A stretch of DNA of 49,169 nt from positions 1 to 49,169 of the forward strand of contig CANFLM010000012.1 in NCBI GenBank assembly GCA_947447895.1, written 5' to 3'. Below the pieces are notes generated by a model, which saw only the letters and a program-made list of their open reading frames with translations, was not told the DNA's origin and did no database searches. The DNA comes from Hyphomicrobiales bacterium. Lineage in GTDB: Bacteria; Pseudomonadota; Alphaproteobacteria; Rhizobiales; Beijerinckiaceae. Positions 40,016 through 49,169 of the stretch are shown one piece after another (within the stretch, counting starts at the first letter, position 1; each line of letters begins with the position of its first letter). Made by a program: the position numbers and the translations under genes.

Positions 40016-40824
40016 GCGTGAGCGATATTCTGGCGAAAATCGAAACCTATAAGCGTCAAGAAATTGCTGCGGCCAAAGCTGCCCGTCCGCTTGCCGATTT
40101 GAAAGCGATGGTTGCTGATTGCGCTCCCACACGCGGATTTGCCAAGGCTCTCAAACATCACCACCAGCAGAACCGTCCGGCTCTGATCGCCGAAATCAAG
40201 AAAGCCAGCCCGTCGAAAGGTCTGATCAGGGCCGATTTCGAGCCGGTCAGTCTGGCCAAGGCCTATAAGGCCGGTGGAGCATCGGCTTTGTCGGTCCTGA
40301 CCGATACGCCCTCCTTTCAGGGTGCACCCGAATTTCTGACCCGAAGCCGCGAGGCTGTCTCCCTGCCCGCTTTGCGCAAGGATTTCCTGTTCGATACCTA
40401 TCAGGTCTATGAAGCCCGTGTGTGGGGCGGGGATTGTATTCTGGTGATCATGGCCTCGGTGTCGGATGATCTGGCCCGCGAACTGGTCGAAACCGCCACA
40501 CTGCTCGGCATGGACTCGCTGATCGAAGTGCATGATCAAGCCGAACTGGAACGGGCCTTGACGCTTGAAGCCGAAATGATCGGGATCAACAACCGCGATC
40601 TGCGCAGTTTTGTCACCGATCTTGCCGTCTCTGAACGTCTTGCGCCAATGATTCCTGCCGACCGCATGATTGTCGGTGAAAGTGGCATCAACACCCATGA
40701 GGATCTGGTCCGCCTGCAGAAGGTCGGTATCAACACGTTCTTGGTCGGTGAGAGCCTGATGCGTCAAAATGATGTGACCAAGGCGACCCGGACCCTGTTG
40801 TTCGGGGCGGAGGCAACGGCCTGA
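40012..40824 (+). CDS. trpC: Indole-3-glycerol phosphate synthase
   Basis: TrpC closes the indole ring of the tryptophan pathway. It has 270 residues. The ATG at 40012 overlaps trpD (ATGA) and has CGGAGG immediately upstream. The TIM barrel shows [15 protein letters not shown] (catalytic Lys, about residue 58-72), [11 protein letters not shown] (about 88-98), [11 protein letters not shown] (about 122), [12 protein letters not shown] (about 190) and [11 protein letters not shown] (about 222). It is the single-function form, without fusion to TrpF. trpF, trpB and trpA are not in the window, as is usual for alphaproteobacteria, where they form a separate locus. Confidence 0.97.
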   Translation: MSVSDILAKIETYKRQEIAAAKAARPLADLKAMVADCAPTRGFAKALKHHHQQNRPALIAEIKKASPSKGLIRADFEPVSLAKAYKAGGASALSVLTDTPSFQGAPEFLTRSREAVSLPALRKDFLFDTYQVYEARVWGGDCILVIMASVSDDLARELVETATLLGMDSLIEVHDQAELERALTLEAEMIGINNRDLRSFVTDLAVSERLAPMIPADRMIVGESGINTHEDLVRLQKVGINTFLVGESLMRQNDVTKATRTLLFGAEATA

Positions 40825-41318
40825 TGCCACAGAATCCAGCCCATTTGACACATCTGGACGAAACAGGCGCCGCCAATATGGTGGATGTGGCCGATAAGGC
40901 CATGACCAGCCGCGAGGCTGTGGCGATTGGCCAGGTCAGAATGGCCCCCTCCACGCTGGCTTTGATCAAGTCGGGCGACGCCAAGAAGGGTGATGTTTTA
41001 GGCACAGCACGGCTTGCTGGCATAATGGCCGCCAAGCGGACCCATGAATTGATCCCGCTCTGCCATCCCTTGCTGTTGACCAAAGTGGCTGTCGAAATCG
41101 CGCTGGATGAAGAACTGCCAGGCCTGCAGGTTCGCGCCATGGCCAAGGTGACAGGGCAGACGGGCGTGGAAATGGAAGCTTTGACAGCTGTTTCGGTCAC
41201 CTGCCTGACAATCTACGACATGGTCAAAGCGGCCGACCGCTCGATGGTGATTTCCAACATTACCTTGGTCGAGAAAAAAGGTGGCCGCTCCGGCCATTGG
41301 GTCGCTGACGGGGTGTGA
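40824..41318 (+). CDS. moaC: Cyclic pyranopterin monophosphate synthase
   Basis: MoaC converts 3',8-cyclo-7,8-dihydro-GTP to cyclic pyranopterin monophosphate in molybdenum cofactor synthesis. It has 164 residues, the normal size. Visible signatures are [16 protein letters not shown] (about residues 19-34), the active-site [13 protein letters not shown] (about 73-85), [15 protein letters not shown] (about 112-126) and the catalytic-lysine region [11 protein letters not shown] near 134. Its ATG shares one base with the trpC stop, and its stop shares one with moeA. Confidence 0.97.
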   Translation: MPQNPAHLTHLDETGAANMVDVADKAMTSREAVAIGQVRMAPSTLALIKSGDAKKGDVLGTARLAGIMAAKRTHELIPLCHPLLLTKVAVEIALDEELPGLQVRAMAKVTGQTGVEMEALTAVSVTCLTIYDMVKAADRSMVISNITLVEKKGGRSGHWVADGV

Positions 41319-42526
41319 TGATGGCTTTGCTGTCGGTTGAGGATGCTCTGGCGCAAGTTCTTGACGGGGTCGAGGTGCTTGAGGCCGAGACTGTGCCCTT
41401 GCGTCTGGCCCATCACCGCGTGCTGGCCGAACCGGTGGCGGCTCTGCGCACCCAGCCCCCCTTTGCCGCCTCTGCCATGGATGGCTATGCCGTGCGCTCA
41501 GACGATCTGGCCATCGATCATCCGCTGCGGCTGATCGGTGAATCTGCCGCCGGTCTGGGATTTTCCGGGCAACTGGGCAATGGCGAATGTGTGCGGATTT
41601 TTACCGGCGCTCCCATTCCTGCGGGGGCCGATACGATTGTTATTCAGGAACACGTGCGCGTGGACGGAGCTTCGATTATCCCCACCCATGACACGGACCG
41701 CCTTCGCCATATCCGTCCGGCCGGACTGGATTTCAACGAGGGCGATCTTTTGCTTGCCGCCGGGCAACGCCTGTCCCCATCCTCGCTCTCTCTGGCCGCC
41801 GCAATGGGGCACCCGAACCTGCGTGTCATCCGCAAACCGCGTGTGGCGATTCTGGCGACGGGTGATGAGCTGGTGCAACCGGGTGAAATCTGCGGTCCCG
41901 ACCAGATCGTTGCCTCCAACCATTTCGCGGTCGCCGCCATGGTTGAAGCCCTTGGTGGCATTGCGCTGGATCTCGGCATCGCCAAAGACACGCATGAGGC
42001 ACTGGAAGCCGCATTCCAGAGTGCCGAGGACCAGCAAGCCGATGTGCTGGTCACTTTGGGGGGCGCGTCGGTCGGTGATCGCGATCTGGTGCAGTCAAGC
42101 CTCGCGCAACGCGGCATGACACTGGGTTTCTGGCGGATTGCCATGCGGCCGGGCAAACCCCTGATTTTCGGATCGCTCGGCCGCATGCGGATTTTGGGAC
42201 TGCCGGGCAATCCGGTGTCGTCGATCATTTGCGCCCAGATCTTTCTGTCCCCGCTGATCAAATCCCTGTCGGGGGATGTGACGGCCCGCCATGACACGAC
42301 AATTCAGGCCATGCTGGGTTGCGATCTCAAGGAGAACGACCTGCGGCAGGATTACATGCGCGCCACCATAACCGGAACCCATCAGGGGCTGCCAGTGGTC
42401 GTACCATTCCGCAGCCAGGATTCGTCGATGCTCGGCCTGATGTCGCAGGCACAGGCGTTGCTGATCCGCGCGCCCTTTGCGCCGGCCGCCAAAAAGCACG
42501 ATACCTGCCGGATCATTCTGCTTTAA
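41318..42526 (+). CDS. moeA: Molybdopterin molybdenumtransferase
   Basis: MoeA inserts molybdate into adenylylated molybdopterin, the last common step of Moco synthesis. It has 402 residues from the ATG at 41318; GTG at 41315 and ATG at 41321 are adjacent alternatives. The N-terminal region has FAASAMDGYAVRSDD (about 46-60) and RIFTGAPIPAGAD (about 90-102). The MoCF domain has ILATGDELVQPG (about 180-191), VTLGGASVGDRD (about 240) and the LPGNPVSSIIC signature (about 290). The domain-IV tail is short. It follows moaC without a gap, so two Moco steps are co-expressed with tryptophan synthesis. Confidence 0.95.
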   Translation: MMALLSVEDALAQVLDGVEVLEAETVPLRLAHHRVLAEPVAALRTQPPFAASAMDGYAVRSDDLAIDHPLRLIGESAAGLGFSGQLGNGECVRIFTGAPIPAGADTIVIQEHVRVDGASIIPTHDTDRLRHIRPAGLDFNEGDLLLAAGQRLSPSSLSLAAAMGHPNLRVIRKPRVAILATGDELVQPGEICGPDQIVASNHFAVAAMVEALGGIALDLGIAKDTHEALEAAFQSAEDQQADVLVTLGGASVGDRDLVQSSLAQRGMTLGFWRIAMRPGKPLIFGSLGRMRILGLPGNPVSSIICAQIFLSPLIKSLSGDVTARHDTTIQAMLGCDLKENDLRQDYMRATITGTHQGLPVVVPFRSQDSSMLGLMSQAQALLIRAPFAPAAKKHDTCRIILL

Positions 42527-42565
42527 CAGTTTATTGTCCTTGTCACGTTTTGGGACGAGGTTCGC

Positions 42566-42594
42566 TTGCGGAACGCAACGGGAACAGATATATG
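42566..42594 (+). promoter_or_regulatory. lexA promoter with overlapping SOS box
   Basis: A -35-like TTGCGG (42566-42571), a 17-bp spacer and a -10-like TATATG (42589-42594) lie 73 bp upstream of the lexA start. Inside is GAAC-N7-GAAC (42571-42585; GAACGCAACGGGAAC), the direct-repeat LexA box of alphaproteobacteria (GTTC-N7-GTTC on the other strand). LexA bound here would cover the promoter, so lexA is self-repressed. Confidence 0.75.
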
Positions 42595-42666
42595 TTGTTC
42601 GCCTTTTGTTTTTGCTGAGTCGCTCGCTTTGATGCCGATTTGGCCACCGTATCGAGGATGGATTGG

Positions 42667-43395
42667 ATGCTCACCCGTAAGCAACACGAGCTTTTGCGCT
42701 TTATCCAGCAACGACTGCAAGAGGATGGCGTGCCCCCTTCCTTCGACGAAATGAAGGAAGCCCTCGATTTGCGTTCAAAATCCGGTATCCACCGTTTGAT
42801 CATGGGCCTCGAGGAACGCGGCTTTATCCGCCGTCTCCCGAACCGCGCCCGTGCTCTGGAAATTGTCAAATTGCCGGAACAGGCTGTGGTGGGTGGTGTG
42901 CCGCGCGGCAAGTTCAGCCCCAGCGTGATCGAAGGATCGCTGGGCAAGGTCCGCCCAGCCGCTGCTGCTCCAGCATCACCCCATTCCCACAATGATGATG
43001 ACGCACCAGCCGAGGTCATATCCATTCCCGTGATGGGGCGGATTGCCGCTGGCACGCCGATCAGCGCTATCCAGTCGCGCAGCAATACCATTTCCATGCC
43101 CCCAGACATGCTCGGTTCGGGCGAGCATTTCGCCCTCGAAGTGCGCGGGGACTCAATGATCGAAGCCGGCATTAATGACGGTGACACGGTGGTGATCCGC
43201 CGTCAGGATACGGCCAATAACGGCGATATCATCGTGGCCCTGATCGACGACGAGGAAGCCACCTTGAAACGCCTGCGCCGTCATGGTTCATCCATTGCTC
43301 TTGAGGCGGCCAATCCGGCCTATGAGACCCGCGTTCTCGGCACCGACCGTGTGCGGATCCAGGGCCGTCTGGTCAGCCTGTTCCGGCGTTATTGA
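42667..43395 (+). CDS. lexA: SOS repressor LexA
   Basis: LexA represses DNA-damage genes and cleaves itself when RecA filaments form. It has 242 residues from the ATG at 42667 ([13 protein letters not shown]), preceded by GAGGATGG. The winged-helix domain is at residues 1-70, with the recognition region [20 protein letters not shown] variable linker of about 50 residues includes a His/Asp-rich HSHNDDDAP. The cleavage site Ala128-Gly129 is in GRIAAGTPI. The catalytic Ser163 ([10 protein letters not shown]) and Lys201 ([10 protein letters not shown]) are both present, so it should be self-cleaving. It is convergent with comEC, with a gap of only 3 bp. Confidence 0.97.
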   Translation: MLTRKQHELLRFIQQRLQEDGVPPSFDEMKEALDLRSKSGIHRLIMGLEERGFIRRLPNRARALEIVKLPEQAVVGGVPRGKFSPSVIEGSLGKVRPAAAAPASPHSHNDDDAPAEVISIPVMGRIAAGTPISAIQSRSNTISMPPDMLGSGEHFALEVRGDSMIEAGINDGDTVVIRRQDTANNGDIIVALIDDEEATLKRLRRHGSSIALEAANPAYETRVLGTDRVRIQGRLVSLFRRY

Positions 43396-43398
43396 GCC

Positions 43399-45831
43399 TC
43401 AGAGCGGTCGATCGGCCACCTGATTGCCTTGACCCTGCATCAATCCGGATTTCGGCGCCCATGGCCTGTTCCAACTGGCCCGATTATGGGTTGTGATGAC
43501 CATCTGGCCGTCACGTCCTGTTTTCAGCGAGATCGGCCCCTGCTGGGTAATCAAGTCCGGTGTGATGATCAGCGCATGGCAGGAGGGGGGATTCTGCCCT
43601 CCCTTTCCGTCTCTTGTGCTGGAGACTTGCAGACCCCTTTGCCTGATTGCGTCTAACTGGCTCTGATCGGACGTGATAATCACGGCGGCCGTGCGACAGA
43701 TCCTGTCCAGCCATTGCTGCTTGCGACGTTCGGCAGTTCGTTGCGAAACCTCCGTTGTAGGTTTTCTGGCTGCCTTTTCTGTTTGCGGCAACAGCAGCAC
43801 AACACTCCGGCCATCCCGCATCGGCAGTGTGCAGGCATTCAGGTCGCAAGCCGACGGCTTGAGCAGATCGGGATTGGTGATCGGTCGGCCATCGCCATCC
43901 TCGTGCAGATAGTGTTGCAGTGAAAAGCGGTTGATGCCGCGTCCGGCAAAAGCCAGGCGGTCATCGGGTCCGCGCACGGCGATAAACCGCGCCTCGCGAC
44001 CGACCAGCACATCCTCATGATGGAGCGATCCGATCAGCCATACGAGACCGACCAGCAGGCCGGCACAGCCGATCCAGCGGATCGGGCTGATCCACAAGGC
44101 AAGAAAAGCCAGTCCGGCCGTCAGCCAAAGCAGCGGCCCGGCACCAAAGCCTGCGACAATCAGGGTGGCATGGGGCCATGATGCGATCTGTCTGGAGATA
44201 TCCAGCACGCCCTGCACGCCGAAACCCATGATCTGCCAGACAGGCGCATCCCAACCGAACGGCAACAGGAACATGCCGATAAAAGCGGACGGCATCACGA
44301 TCAGCGACACGAACGGCAAGGTAATCGCGTTACCGATGATGCCATAGGTTTGCACCATGTGGAAATGGAACAGGCCGAACGGGGCTGTGGCCAGTTCGGC
44401 CATCAGGGTCGTCAGCACAATATCGACGCAAAGCGTCCAGGCCCCTTTCGTAAGGCGTTCGATCGGGCTTACCGATTTGGATTTTGGATGTTTTAGCGGG
44501 AGATCGTGTTGCGGAACATGTGAATGGTTGACCTCGAAACCGACCAGATTGGGTCTTTGTTCATAGAGGGCGATCAATGCCGCCACGGCCGCGAACGACA
44601 TCTGGAACCCGGGGTTCAACACGCCTTGCGGCTCGAGGATCACCAGCAGGATTGCAGCCACAGCCCAGTTGCGCATCGAGAGCAAACGCCTTCCGGCCAG
44701 AATGGCCCCGAAAAACACCACCGACATCAGCATCGAGCGTTCAGTGGCGATGTCCGAACCGGCAAACAGATCATAGACAACAGCGCCGCCCATGCCTGCG
44801 AAAGCCGACCAACGGCGGATATCGGTGCGCAGGGCCAGACCGGGCACCAATAACAGGACCAAACGCGCCGTTGTGAAGGCAAATCCAGCGGCAATGGCCA
44901 TGTGAAGACCGGATATCGAGATCACGTGATAAATGCCTGCAGCGCGCAAAATGTCATTGCTGCTGTCATCAATCGTTCCGCGCTTGCCGGTAACGAGGGC
45001 GGCTCCGACAGCCCCCGCCTGCCCGCCGATGGTGCTGGTGATGCGCCTGGTAATATGGTTGCGCAGATTGTCGAGATCTGTCCAGAACCGCTGGCTCAAC
45101 GACAGATCGGGCGGGCGCAGCACCGTGACCGTTCCGCTCAGCGATCCGACCGCGCCAATCTGTTTGAAAAAGGCATCAAATCGGAAATCATAGCCTCCCG
45201 GCACAACTGGTCCGGGCGGAGGCAGAAGACGCGTCGCAGCCCTGATCCGGTCGCCGGCTTTCAGAGCCACAGGACCGGAATAGGTCACGCGGATACGAAA
45301 AAGCTTGGCGGGCCGGTCGGCCGGAGCCGTCATTTTACCCACATAAAGCGTTTCAACCCGCATCATCATCCTGACGCTTCCCTCGCGCCAATCCATCTCC
45401 TCGATCCAGCCCGTCACATAGCCGAAATAGGGAGCGGTCAGCACGGGCTTGGCCGTCCGGAGGGTTTGCAGCGTTGCAATGGTGAAGCCGAACGCGATGG
45501 AGGCCAGAAACACCAACAAAAAATAGACAAAACCATGGTGATGGCGTTGCGCCCACACCAAACCCGCCAGACCACAGGTCAGAAGGGTGCCCGCCAACCA
45601 ATGCGGCTCCTGATCGGCCGAGGTGTAGAACAAAACGCCGATGATCAGCCCGAGCGGCAACCACACAAACAGCCGGCGGGCCTCGATTTCGATCGAAAAC
45701 CAGATGGACCAACGCCCACCCAACAATCCGGTTTGCAGCCGATAACCCCGCCAAAGCCGCGCAAACGGCCACTCGGCTGCTAAAGTGCCGATTTTATAAC
45801 GATCTTGCGGTTTAGTTGGCTGATCGGCCAT
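43399..45831 (-). CDS. comEC: ComEC/Rec2-family membrane protein
   Basis: This 810-residue polytopic membrane protein belongs to the family that forms the DNA-uptake channel in transformable bacteria. An N-terminal hydrophobic pair (about residues 55-120) precedes an extracytoplasmic DUF4131-like domain (about 125-260). The Competence domain has many transmembrane helices (about 270-600), with the signature IYHVISISGLHMAIAAG near 300. The C-terminal region (about 620-810) should correspond to the metallo-beta-lactamase-like domain, but I see no HxHxDH motif, as in other alphaproteobacterial forms. Other competence genes are not nearby. Divergent from gltX, 119 bp between the starts. Confidence 0.9.
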   Translation of the reverse strand: MADQPTKPQDRYKIGTLAAEWPFARLWRGYRLQTGLLGGRWSIWFSIEIEARRLFVWLPLGLIIGVLFYTSADQEPHWLAGTLLTCGLAGLVWAQRHHHGFVYFLLVFLASIAFGFTIATLQTLRTAKPVLTAPYFGYVTGWIEEMDWREGSVRMMMRVETLYVGKMTAPADRPAKLFRIRVTYSGPVALKAGDRIRAATRLLPPPGPVVPGGYDFRFDAFFKQIGAVGSLSGTVTVLRPPDLSLSQRFWTDLDNLRNHITRRITSTIGGQAGAVGAALVTGKRGTIDDSSNDILRAAGIYHVISISGLHMAIAAGFAFTTARLVLLLVPGLALRTDIRRWSAFAGMGGAVVYDLFAGSDIATERSMLMSVVFFGAILAGRRLLSMRNWAVAAILLVILEPQGVLNPGFQMSFAAVAALIALYEQRPNLVGFEVNHSHVPQHDLPLKHPKSKSVSPIERLTKGAWTLCVDIVLTTLMAELATAPFGLFHFHMVQTYGIIGNAITLPFVSLIVMPSAFIGMFLLPFGWDAPVWQIMGFGVQGVLDISRQIASWPHATLIVAGFGAGPLLWLTAGLAFLALWISPIRWIGCAGLLVGLVWLIGSLHHEDVLVGREARFIAVRGPDDRLAFAGRGINRFSLQHYLHEDGDGRPITNPDLLKPSACDLNACTLPMRDGRSVVLLLPQTEKAARKPTTEVSQRTAERRKQQWLDRICRTAAVIITSDQSQLDAIRQRGLQVSSTRDGKGGQNPPSCHALIITPDLITQQGPISLKTGRDGQMVITTHNRASWNRPWAPKSGLMQGQGNQVADRPL

Positions 45832-45950
45832 GCTCTGCTCTTAACCTACGCGCAGCAAGATGCTAATGCACTGGGATGAGACGGCTACAGTCTGCCCCGT
45901 GCAGTCTGCCGGTCGCGCAACTTCAAATTGAATTTGGTTCAGGAATTCTG

Positions 45951-47372
45951 ATGACACGTCCCGTGATTACCCGCTTTGCGCCCTCCCCGACCGGATTTCT
46001 CCATATTGGCGGAGCCCGCACAGCGCTGTTCAATTGGCTCTATGCCCGCCATCTCGGCGGCAAAATGCTGCTGCGGATCGAGGACACAGACCGCGAACGC
46101 TCGACCGAGCCCGCCATTCAGGCGATCATGGACGGATTGAAATGGCTCGGCATCGGCTGGGACGACGAGGTGGTCTACCAGTATTCCCGCGCCAAGCGGC
46201 ATCAGGAAGTCGCCTTGCAAATGCTTGCCGACGGCAAGGCCTATTATTGCTATGCCTCGCCCGAGGAACTGACCGCCATGCGCGAGCAAGCCCGCGCCGA
46301 AGGCAAGCCGATGCGCTATGATGGCCGCTGGCGCGACCGCCCCGCCTCGGATGCGCCGGAAGGCGTCAAACCCGTCGTGCGCCTCAAAGCACCGCTCGAA
46401 GGCGAAACCATTGTCGAGGATCAGGTGCAGGGACGCGTGTCCTGGCAGAACAAGGATCTCGACGATCTGGTTCTGTTGCGTTCGGATGGCGGCCCGACCT
46501 ATATGCTGGCCGTCGTAGTGGACGATCATGATATGGGCGTGACCCATATCATTCGCGGGGATGACCATTTGACCAATGCCGCCCGCCAGACCCAGATCTA
46601 TCAGGCCTGTGGCTGGGAAGTCCCGATCATGGCGCATATTCCGCTGATCCACGGCCCCGACGGAGCCAAATTGTCGAAACGCCACGGGGCTTTGGGTGTC
46701 GAGGCCTATCAGGCTCTGGGCTACCTGCCAGCCGCTCTGCGCAACTATCTGGTCCGTCTGGGCTGGAGCCACGGCGATCAGGAGTTTTTCTCGACCGAGG
46801 AAATGGCCTCCCTGTTCGATCTTCCGGCCATTGGCCGTTCGGCCGCGCGCTTCGACTTTGCCAAGCTCGAACATATCAACGGCCATTACATGCGCGCATC
46901 CAGTGATGCCGAACTGGTGGATGCGATTGCCGATCTGCTCGAGGTCAACAAGGGTGATCGCGGATGGCCTGCGGCGATGACACCGGTTTTGCGCGACCAG
47001 TTGATGACTGCCATGCCAGGCTTGAAGGAGCGGGCCAAAACTTTGGTCGAGCTGGTGGATCAAGCCTATTATCTCTATGCCGTCAGGCCCCTGACATTCG
47101 AGGCCAAGGCGACACAATTGATCGAGGCCGGTCGCGAGATCATGTCAGCCTGCCGCCCGCGCCTTGCCGCCCTTGATGACTGGACGGTTGATACGATCGA
47201 GGCAGCCATCCGGCATGAAGTCGACGAAAAGGGCATCAAACTGGGCCAAATTGCCCAGCCTTTGCGCGCCACTTTGACAGGTCGCTCGACCTCGCCTGGC
47301 CTGTTCGATGTCATGGCGGTGCTGGGTCAGGCGGAGTGTCTGGCGCGGATCGATGACCAGATCGGCAGCTGA
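45951..47372 (+). CDS. gltX: Glutamyl-tRNA synthetase
   Basis: The enzyme charges tRNA-Glu, and in many alphaproteobacteria also tRNA-Gln as the first step to Gln-tRNA. It has 473 residues from the ATG at 45951, with AGGA upstream; 25 extra residues of open frame upstream are not protein-like. The HIGH motif appears as [15 protein letters not shown] (about residues 16-30), and KMSKS as AKLSKRHGA (about 240). No zinc-binding Cys cluster stands out. The anticodon-binding domain fills the C-terminal third. Many Hyphomicrobiales carry two gltX copies; from this window alone I cannot say which this is. Confidence 0.96.
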   Translation: MTRPVITRFAPSPTGFLHIGGARTALFNWLYARHLGGKMLLRIEDTDRERSTEPAIQAIMDGLKWLGIGWDDEVVYQYSRAKRHQEVALQMLADGKAYYCYASPEELTAMREQARAEGKPMRYDGRWRDRPASDAPEGVKPVVRLKAPLEGETIVEDQVQGRVSWQNKDLDDLVLLRSDGGPTYMLAVVVDDHDMGVTHIIRGDDHLTNAARQTQIYQACGWEVPIMAHIPLIHGPDGAKLSKRHGALGVEAYQALGYLPAALRNYLVRLGWSHGDQEFFSTEEMASLFDLPAIGRSAARFDFAKLEHINGHYMRASSDAELVDAIADLLEVNKGDRGWPAAMTPVLRDQLMTAMPGLKERAKTLVELVDQAYYLYAVRPLTFEAKATQLIEAGREIMSACRPRLAALDDWTVDTIEAAIRHEVDEKGIKLGQIAQPLRATLTGRSTSPGLFDVMAVLGQAECLARIDDQIGS

Positions 47373-47669
47373 ACTGTCAAGCGGTGGCGGGTGTTTGAAC
47401 CAATAGCAGTCCACCTCAGGCGGTTTCACCAAACTGTCATACCAATTTCGCATGCCGATGTTGATCATTGGTCTGGTTGATCAGGGCAGGAAATTGCGTT
47501 AGGGAGCAATGGTTGTTCTCTTCTTCGGCCTTGGGGATAGTCATCTGTGATGATCTCGAGAGGTGATTGATACAATCCTCGCAATCTCCCACAGATGTCG
47601 AGGGGTTAAAGTGGGTGGTTCCTCCTAAAGGAGCTGATGAGATCGGAACATGTAATTGGGGGTACCGCT
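47373..47669 (+). promoter_or_regulatory. gltA upstream region with structured leader candidate
   Basis: These 297 bp hold no credible gene. An outer 8-bp inverted repeat CATCTGTG (47542-47549) / CACAGATG (47590-47597) encloses an inner hairpin GATTG/CAATC. Downstream lie a strong AAAGGAG (47626-47632) before an ATG at 47637 and a GGGGG before the preferred ATG at 47670. It is likely a promoter plus 5' leader. I see no known riboswitch. Confidence 0.4.
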
Positions 47670-48953
47670 ATGAGCGTTTCCGCGAAATTTGAGTTGAACG
47701 AGCATCAGGTCGATATGCCAGTCAAAGACGGCACCATCGGACCGAGTGTTGTTGATATTGCCAAGCTCTATGGCCAAACGGGGATGTTTACTTTCGACCC
47801 CGGCTTTACCTCGACAGCCAGCTGTGAATCCAAAATCACCTATATCGACGGTGACGAAGGTATCCTGCTGCATCGCGGTTATCCAATCGAGCAGCTGGCC
47901 GAAAACGGTGACTTCCTCGAGACCTGCTATCTGTTGCTGTATGGCGAATTGCCAACCTCCGCCCAGAAAGCCGATTTTGTGCACCACATCACGCGCCATA
48001 CCATGGTGCATGAGCAGATGATGCGCTTTTTCCAGGGTTTCCGCCGCGATGCGCATCCGATGGCAGTGATGGTGGCGTCGGTCGGCGCTTTGTCGGCTTT
48101 CTACCATGATTCGACCGACATTTCCGACCCGACACAGCGGATGATTGCATCCATGCGCATGGTCGCCAAAATGCCGACACTGGCTGCAATGGCCTATAAA
48201 TATTCGATCGGCCAGCCTTTCGTCTATCCGCAGAACGATCTGGACTATACCTCCAACTTCCTGCGCATGTGCTTTGCCGTGCCTTGCGAGGATTACAAGG
48301 TCAATCCTGTGCTGTCCAAAGCACTGGACCGGATTTTCATCCTGCATGCCGACCACGAGCAGAACGCCTCGACCTCGACCGTCCGTCTGGCCGGTTCGTC
48401 GGGTGCCAATCCGTTCGCCTGTATTGCCGCCGGCATTGCCTGCCTGTGGGGCCCGGCCCATGGCGGTGCCAATGAAGCCGCATTGAAGATGCTGGAAGAA
48501 ATTGGCACAGTCGACCGTATTCCACAGTTCATCGCCCGCGCCAAGGACAAGAACGATCCGTTCCGTCTGATGGGCTTCGGCCATCGCGTGTACAAGAACT
48601 ACGATCCCCGCGCCAAAATCATGCAAAAAACCACGCATGATGTGCTGAAAGCCGTCGGCAGCAAAGATCCGTTGCTGGATGTGGCCGTCGAGCTGGAACG
48701 GATCGCTTTGACCGACGAATATTTTGTCGAACGCAAGCTGTATCCGAATATCGACTTCTATTCGGGCATCACGCTGAAGGCGATGGGCTTCCCGACCTCG
48801 ATGTTTACCGTGTTGTTCGCCCTGGCCCGCACTGTGGGCTGGATCGCACAATGGAAAGAAATGATCGAAGATCCGGGCCAGAAGATCGGCCGTCCGCGCC
48901 AGCTCTATACCGGCTACGCCAAGCGCGAATATGTGCCGACCGCCAAGCGGTAA
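47670..48953 (+). CDS. gltA: Citrate synthase
   Basis: The enzyme condenses acetyl-CoA, the PDH product, with oxaloacetate to begin the TCA cycle. It has 427 residues from the ATG at 47670 ([20 protein letters not shown]), which fits the family N-terminus. An ATG at 47637 with a close AAAGGAG would add 11 residues and cannot be excluded. It is the hexameric type II (Gram-negative) form. Catalytic residues are in [20 protein letters not shown] (about residues 235-250), [15 protein letters not shown] (His, about 265-280), [16 protein letters not shown] (His, about 305-322), and a late Asp/Arg region ([13 protein letters not shown]). A clear terminator follows. Confidence 0.97.
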   Translation: MSVSAKFELNEHQVDMPVKDGTIGPSVVDIAKLYGQTGMFTFDPGFTSTASCESKITYIDGDEGILLHRGYPIEQLAENGDFLETCYLLLYGELPTSAQKADFVHHITRHTMVHEQMMRFFQGFRRDAHPMAVMVASVGALSAFYHDSTDISDPTQRMIASMRMVAKMPTLAAMAYKYSIGQPFVYPQNDLDYTSNFLRMCFAVPCEDYKVNPVLSKALDRIFILHADHEQNASTSTVRLAGSSGANPFACIAAGIACLWGPAHGGANEAALKMLEEIGTVDRIPQFIARAKDKNDPFRLMGFGHRVYKNYDPRAKIMQKTTHDVLKAVGSKDPLLDVAVELERIALTDEYFVERKLYPNIDFYSGITLKAMGFPTSMFTVLFALARTVGWIAQWKEMIEDPGQKIGRPRQLYTGYAKREYVPTAKR

Positions 48954-48980
48954 GCACTGTTTTGACGAAGAACGAGATCA

Positions 48981-49009
48981 GGGCGGGAGCAATCCCGCCC
49001 TTTCTTTTT
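48981..49009 (+). terminator. Intrinsic terminator after gltA
   Basis: GGGCGGGA (48981-48988) and TCCCGCCC (48993-49000) form a perfect 8-bp stem with loop GCAA, followed by TTTCTTTTT. It lies 27 bp past the gltA stop, between gltA and the convergent lpxB. Confidence 0.92.
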
Positions 49010-49020
49010 GGGACAAGCCG

Positions 49021-49169
49021 TTAGCGTGTGATGAGCGTGTCGATGATCCGCGCCGCGCCCGTACTTGGCGGCACAGGGACCGCCATCCGCTGGTCAAGCT
49101 CGCGCATGGCATCCAGTTGCGCCTGACGTTGCGGCGTATCCGTCAACAACGGCAACAAGGCCGTGGCCA
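49021..49169 (-). CDS. lpxB: Lipid-A-disaccharide synthase, C-terminal fragment (cut by window edge)
   Basis: Only the last 48 codons and the TAA are visible; the gene continues beyond the right edge. The translated end includes ALLPLLTDTPQRQAQLDAM and AARIIDTLITR, which matches the LpxB C-terminus, where a helix after the glycosyltransferase fold closes the protein. LpxB joins UDP-diacyl-glucosamine and lipid X to make the lipid A disaccharide at the inner membrane. lpxB beside gltA is the usual order in Hyphomicrobiales, which supports the call. It is convergent with gltA across the terminator. Identity rests on a short fragment plus context. Confidence 0.7.
   Translation of the reverse strand, partial: ATALLPLLTDTPQRQAQLDAMRELDQRMAVPVPPSTGAARIIDTLITR

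Noticed and set aside
43399-45831. comEC as an intact DNA-uptake nuclease
   Set aside because: The C-terminal part lacks the HxHxDH metal motif, and no other competence genes are nearby. Only the membrane-channel family assignment is supported.
47623-47634. CTCCT-AA-AGGAG palindrome before gltA as an SD-sequestering hairpin
   Set aside because: A 2-nt loop is too tight to fold. The arms are only 5 bp, so the symmetry is probably incidental to the AGGAG ribosome-binding site.

Overview
The window is a 49 kb stretch of an alphaproteobacterial chromosome, most likely Hyphomicrobiales (Rhizobiales). The reasons are the linked dusB-ntrB-ntrC-ntrY-ntrX-hfq-hflX block, a fused ispDF, a PDH operon whose E1-beta carries its own lipoyl domain, and the pyrG-kdsA-eno-ftsB-pdhA and lexA-comEC-gltX-gltA-lpxB neighbourhoods. 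No species can be named from this alone. Nearly all of the window is conserved core genome. Coding density is high, with many 1-4 nt gene overlaps.

Layout: 1-1157 holds the end of an ABC importer operon (two permeases, the first cut by the window edge). 1298-7416 runs rlpA, tmk, holB, metG, tatD and a PhnP-like metallo-beta-lactamase-fold gene, the last five nearly contiguous. 7417-8880 is the only clear accessory patch: two orphan small genes behind a 5'-truncated serine recombinase, with a 19-bp tandem repeat exactly at the truncation. mazG follows on the + strand and meets the minus-strand regulatory block 9853-19055 (hflX, hfq, ntrX, ntrY, ntrC, ntrB, dusB). Divergent from dusB are ispDF and pncC/cinA.

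21092-29882 is a minus-strand block for lipoate and pyruvate metabolism: Coq10/RatA-like, lipA, lpdA, pdhC, pdhB, pdhA, ftsB, eno. LipA makes the cofactor that PdhB and PdhC carry. queF sits alone on +. Another minus block (kdsA, pyrG, secG, tpiA) follows. 34913-43395 is a long + block, ppiD-trpE-trpG-trpD-trpC-moaC-moeA and then lexA, most genes touching or overlapping. comEC (-) and gltX (+) diverge, then gltA, and the 3' end of lpxB enters from the right edge.

Regulatory signals I can support are: an alphaproteobacterial SOS box (GAAC-N7-GAAC) inside the lexA promoter; intrinsic terminators after eno, secG and gltA and probably after the ABC operon; a perfect 10-bp inverted repeat upstream of pdhA; a structured leader candidate before gltA; and REP/BIME-like palindromes after queF and after cinA. 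No rRNA, tRNA, CRISPR array, intact insertion sequence or prophage was seen. I did not find a convincing new multi-gene system. The best candidates for novelty are the 7.6-8.8 kb orphan cassette and the pdhA and gltA upstream structures.
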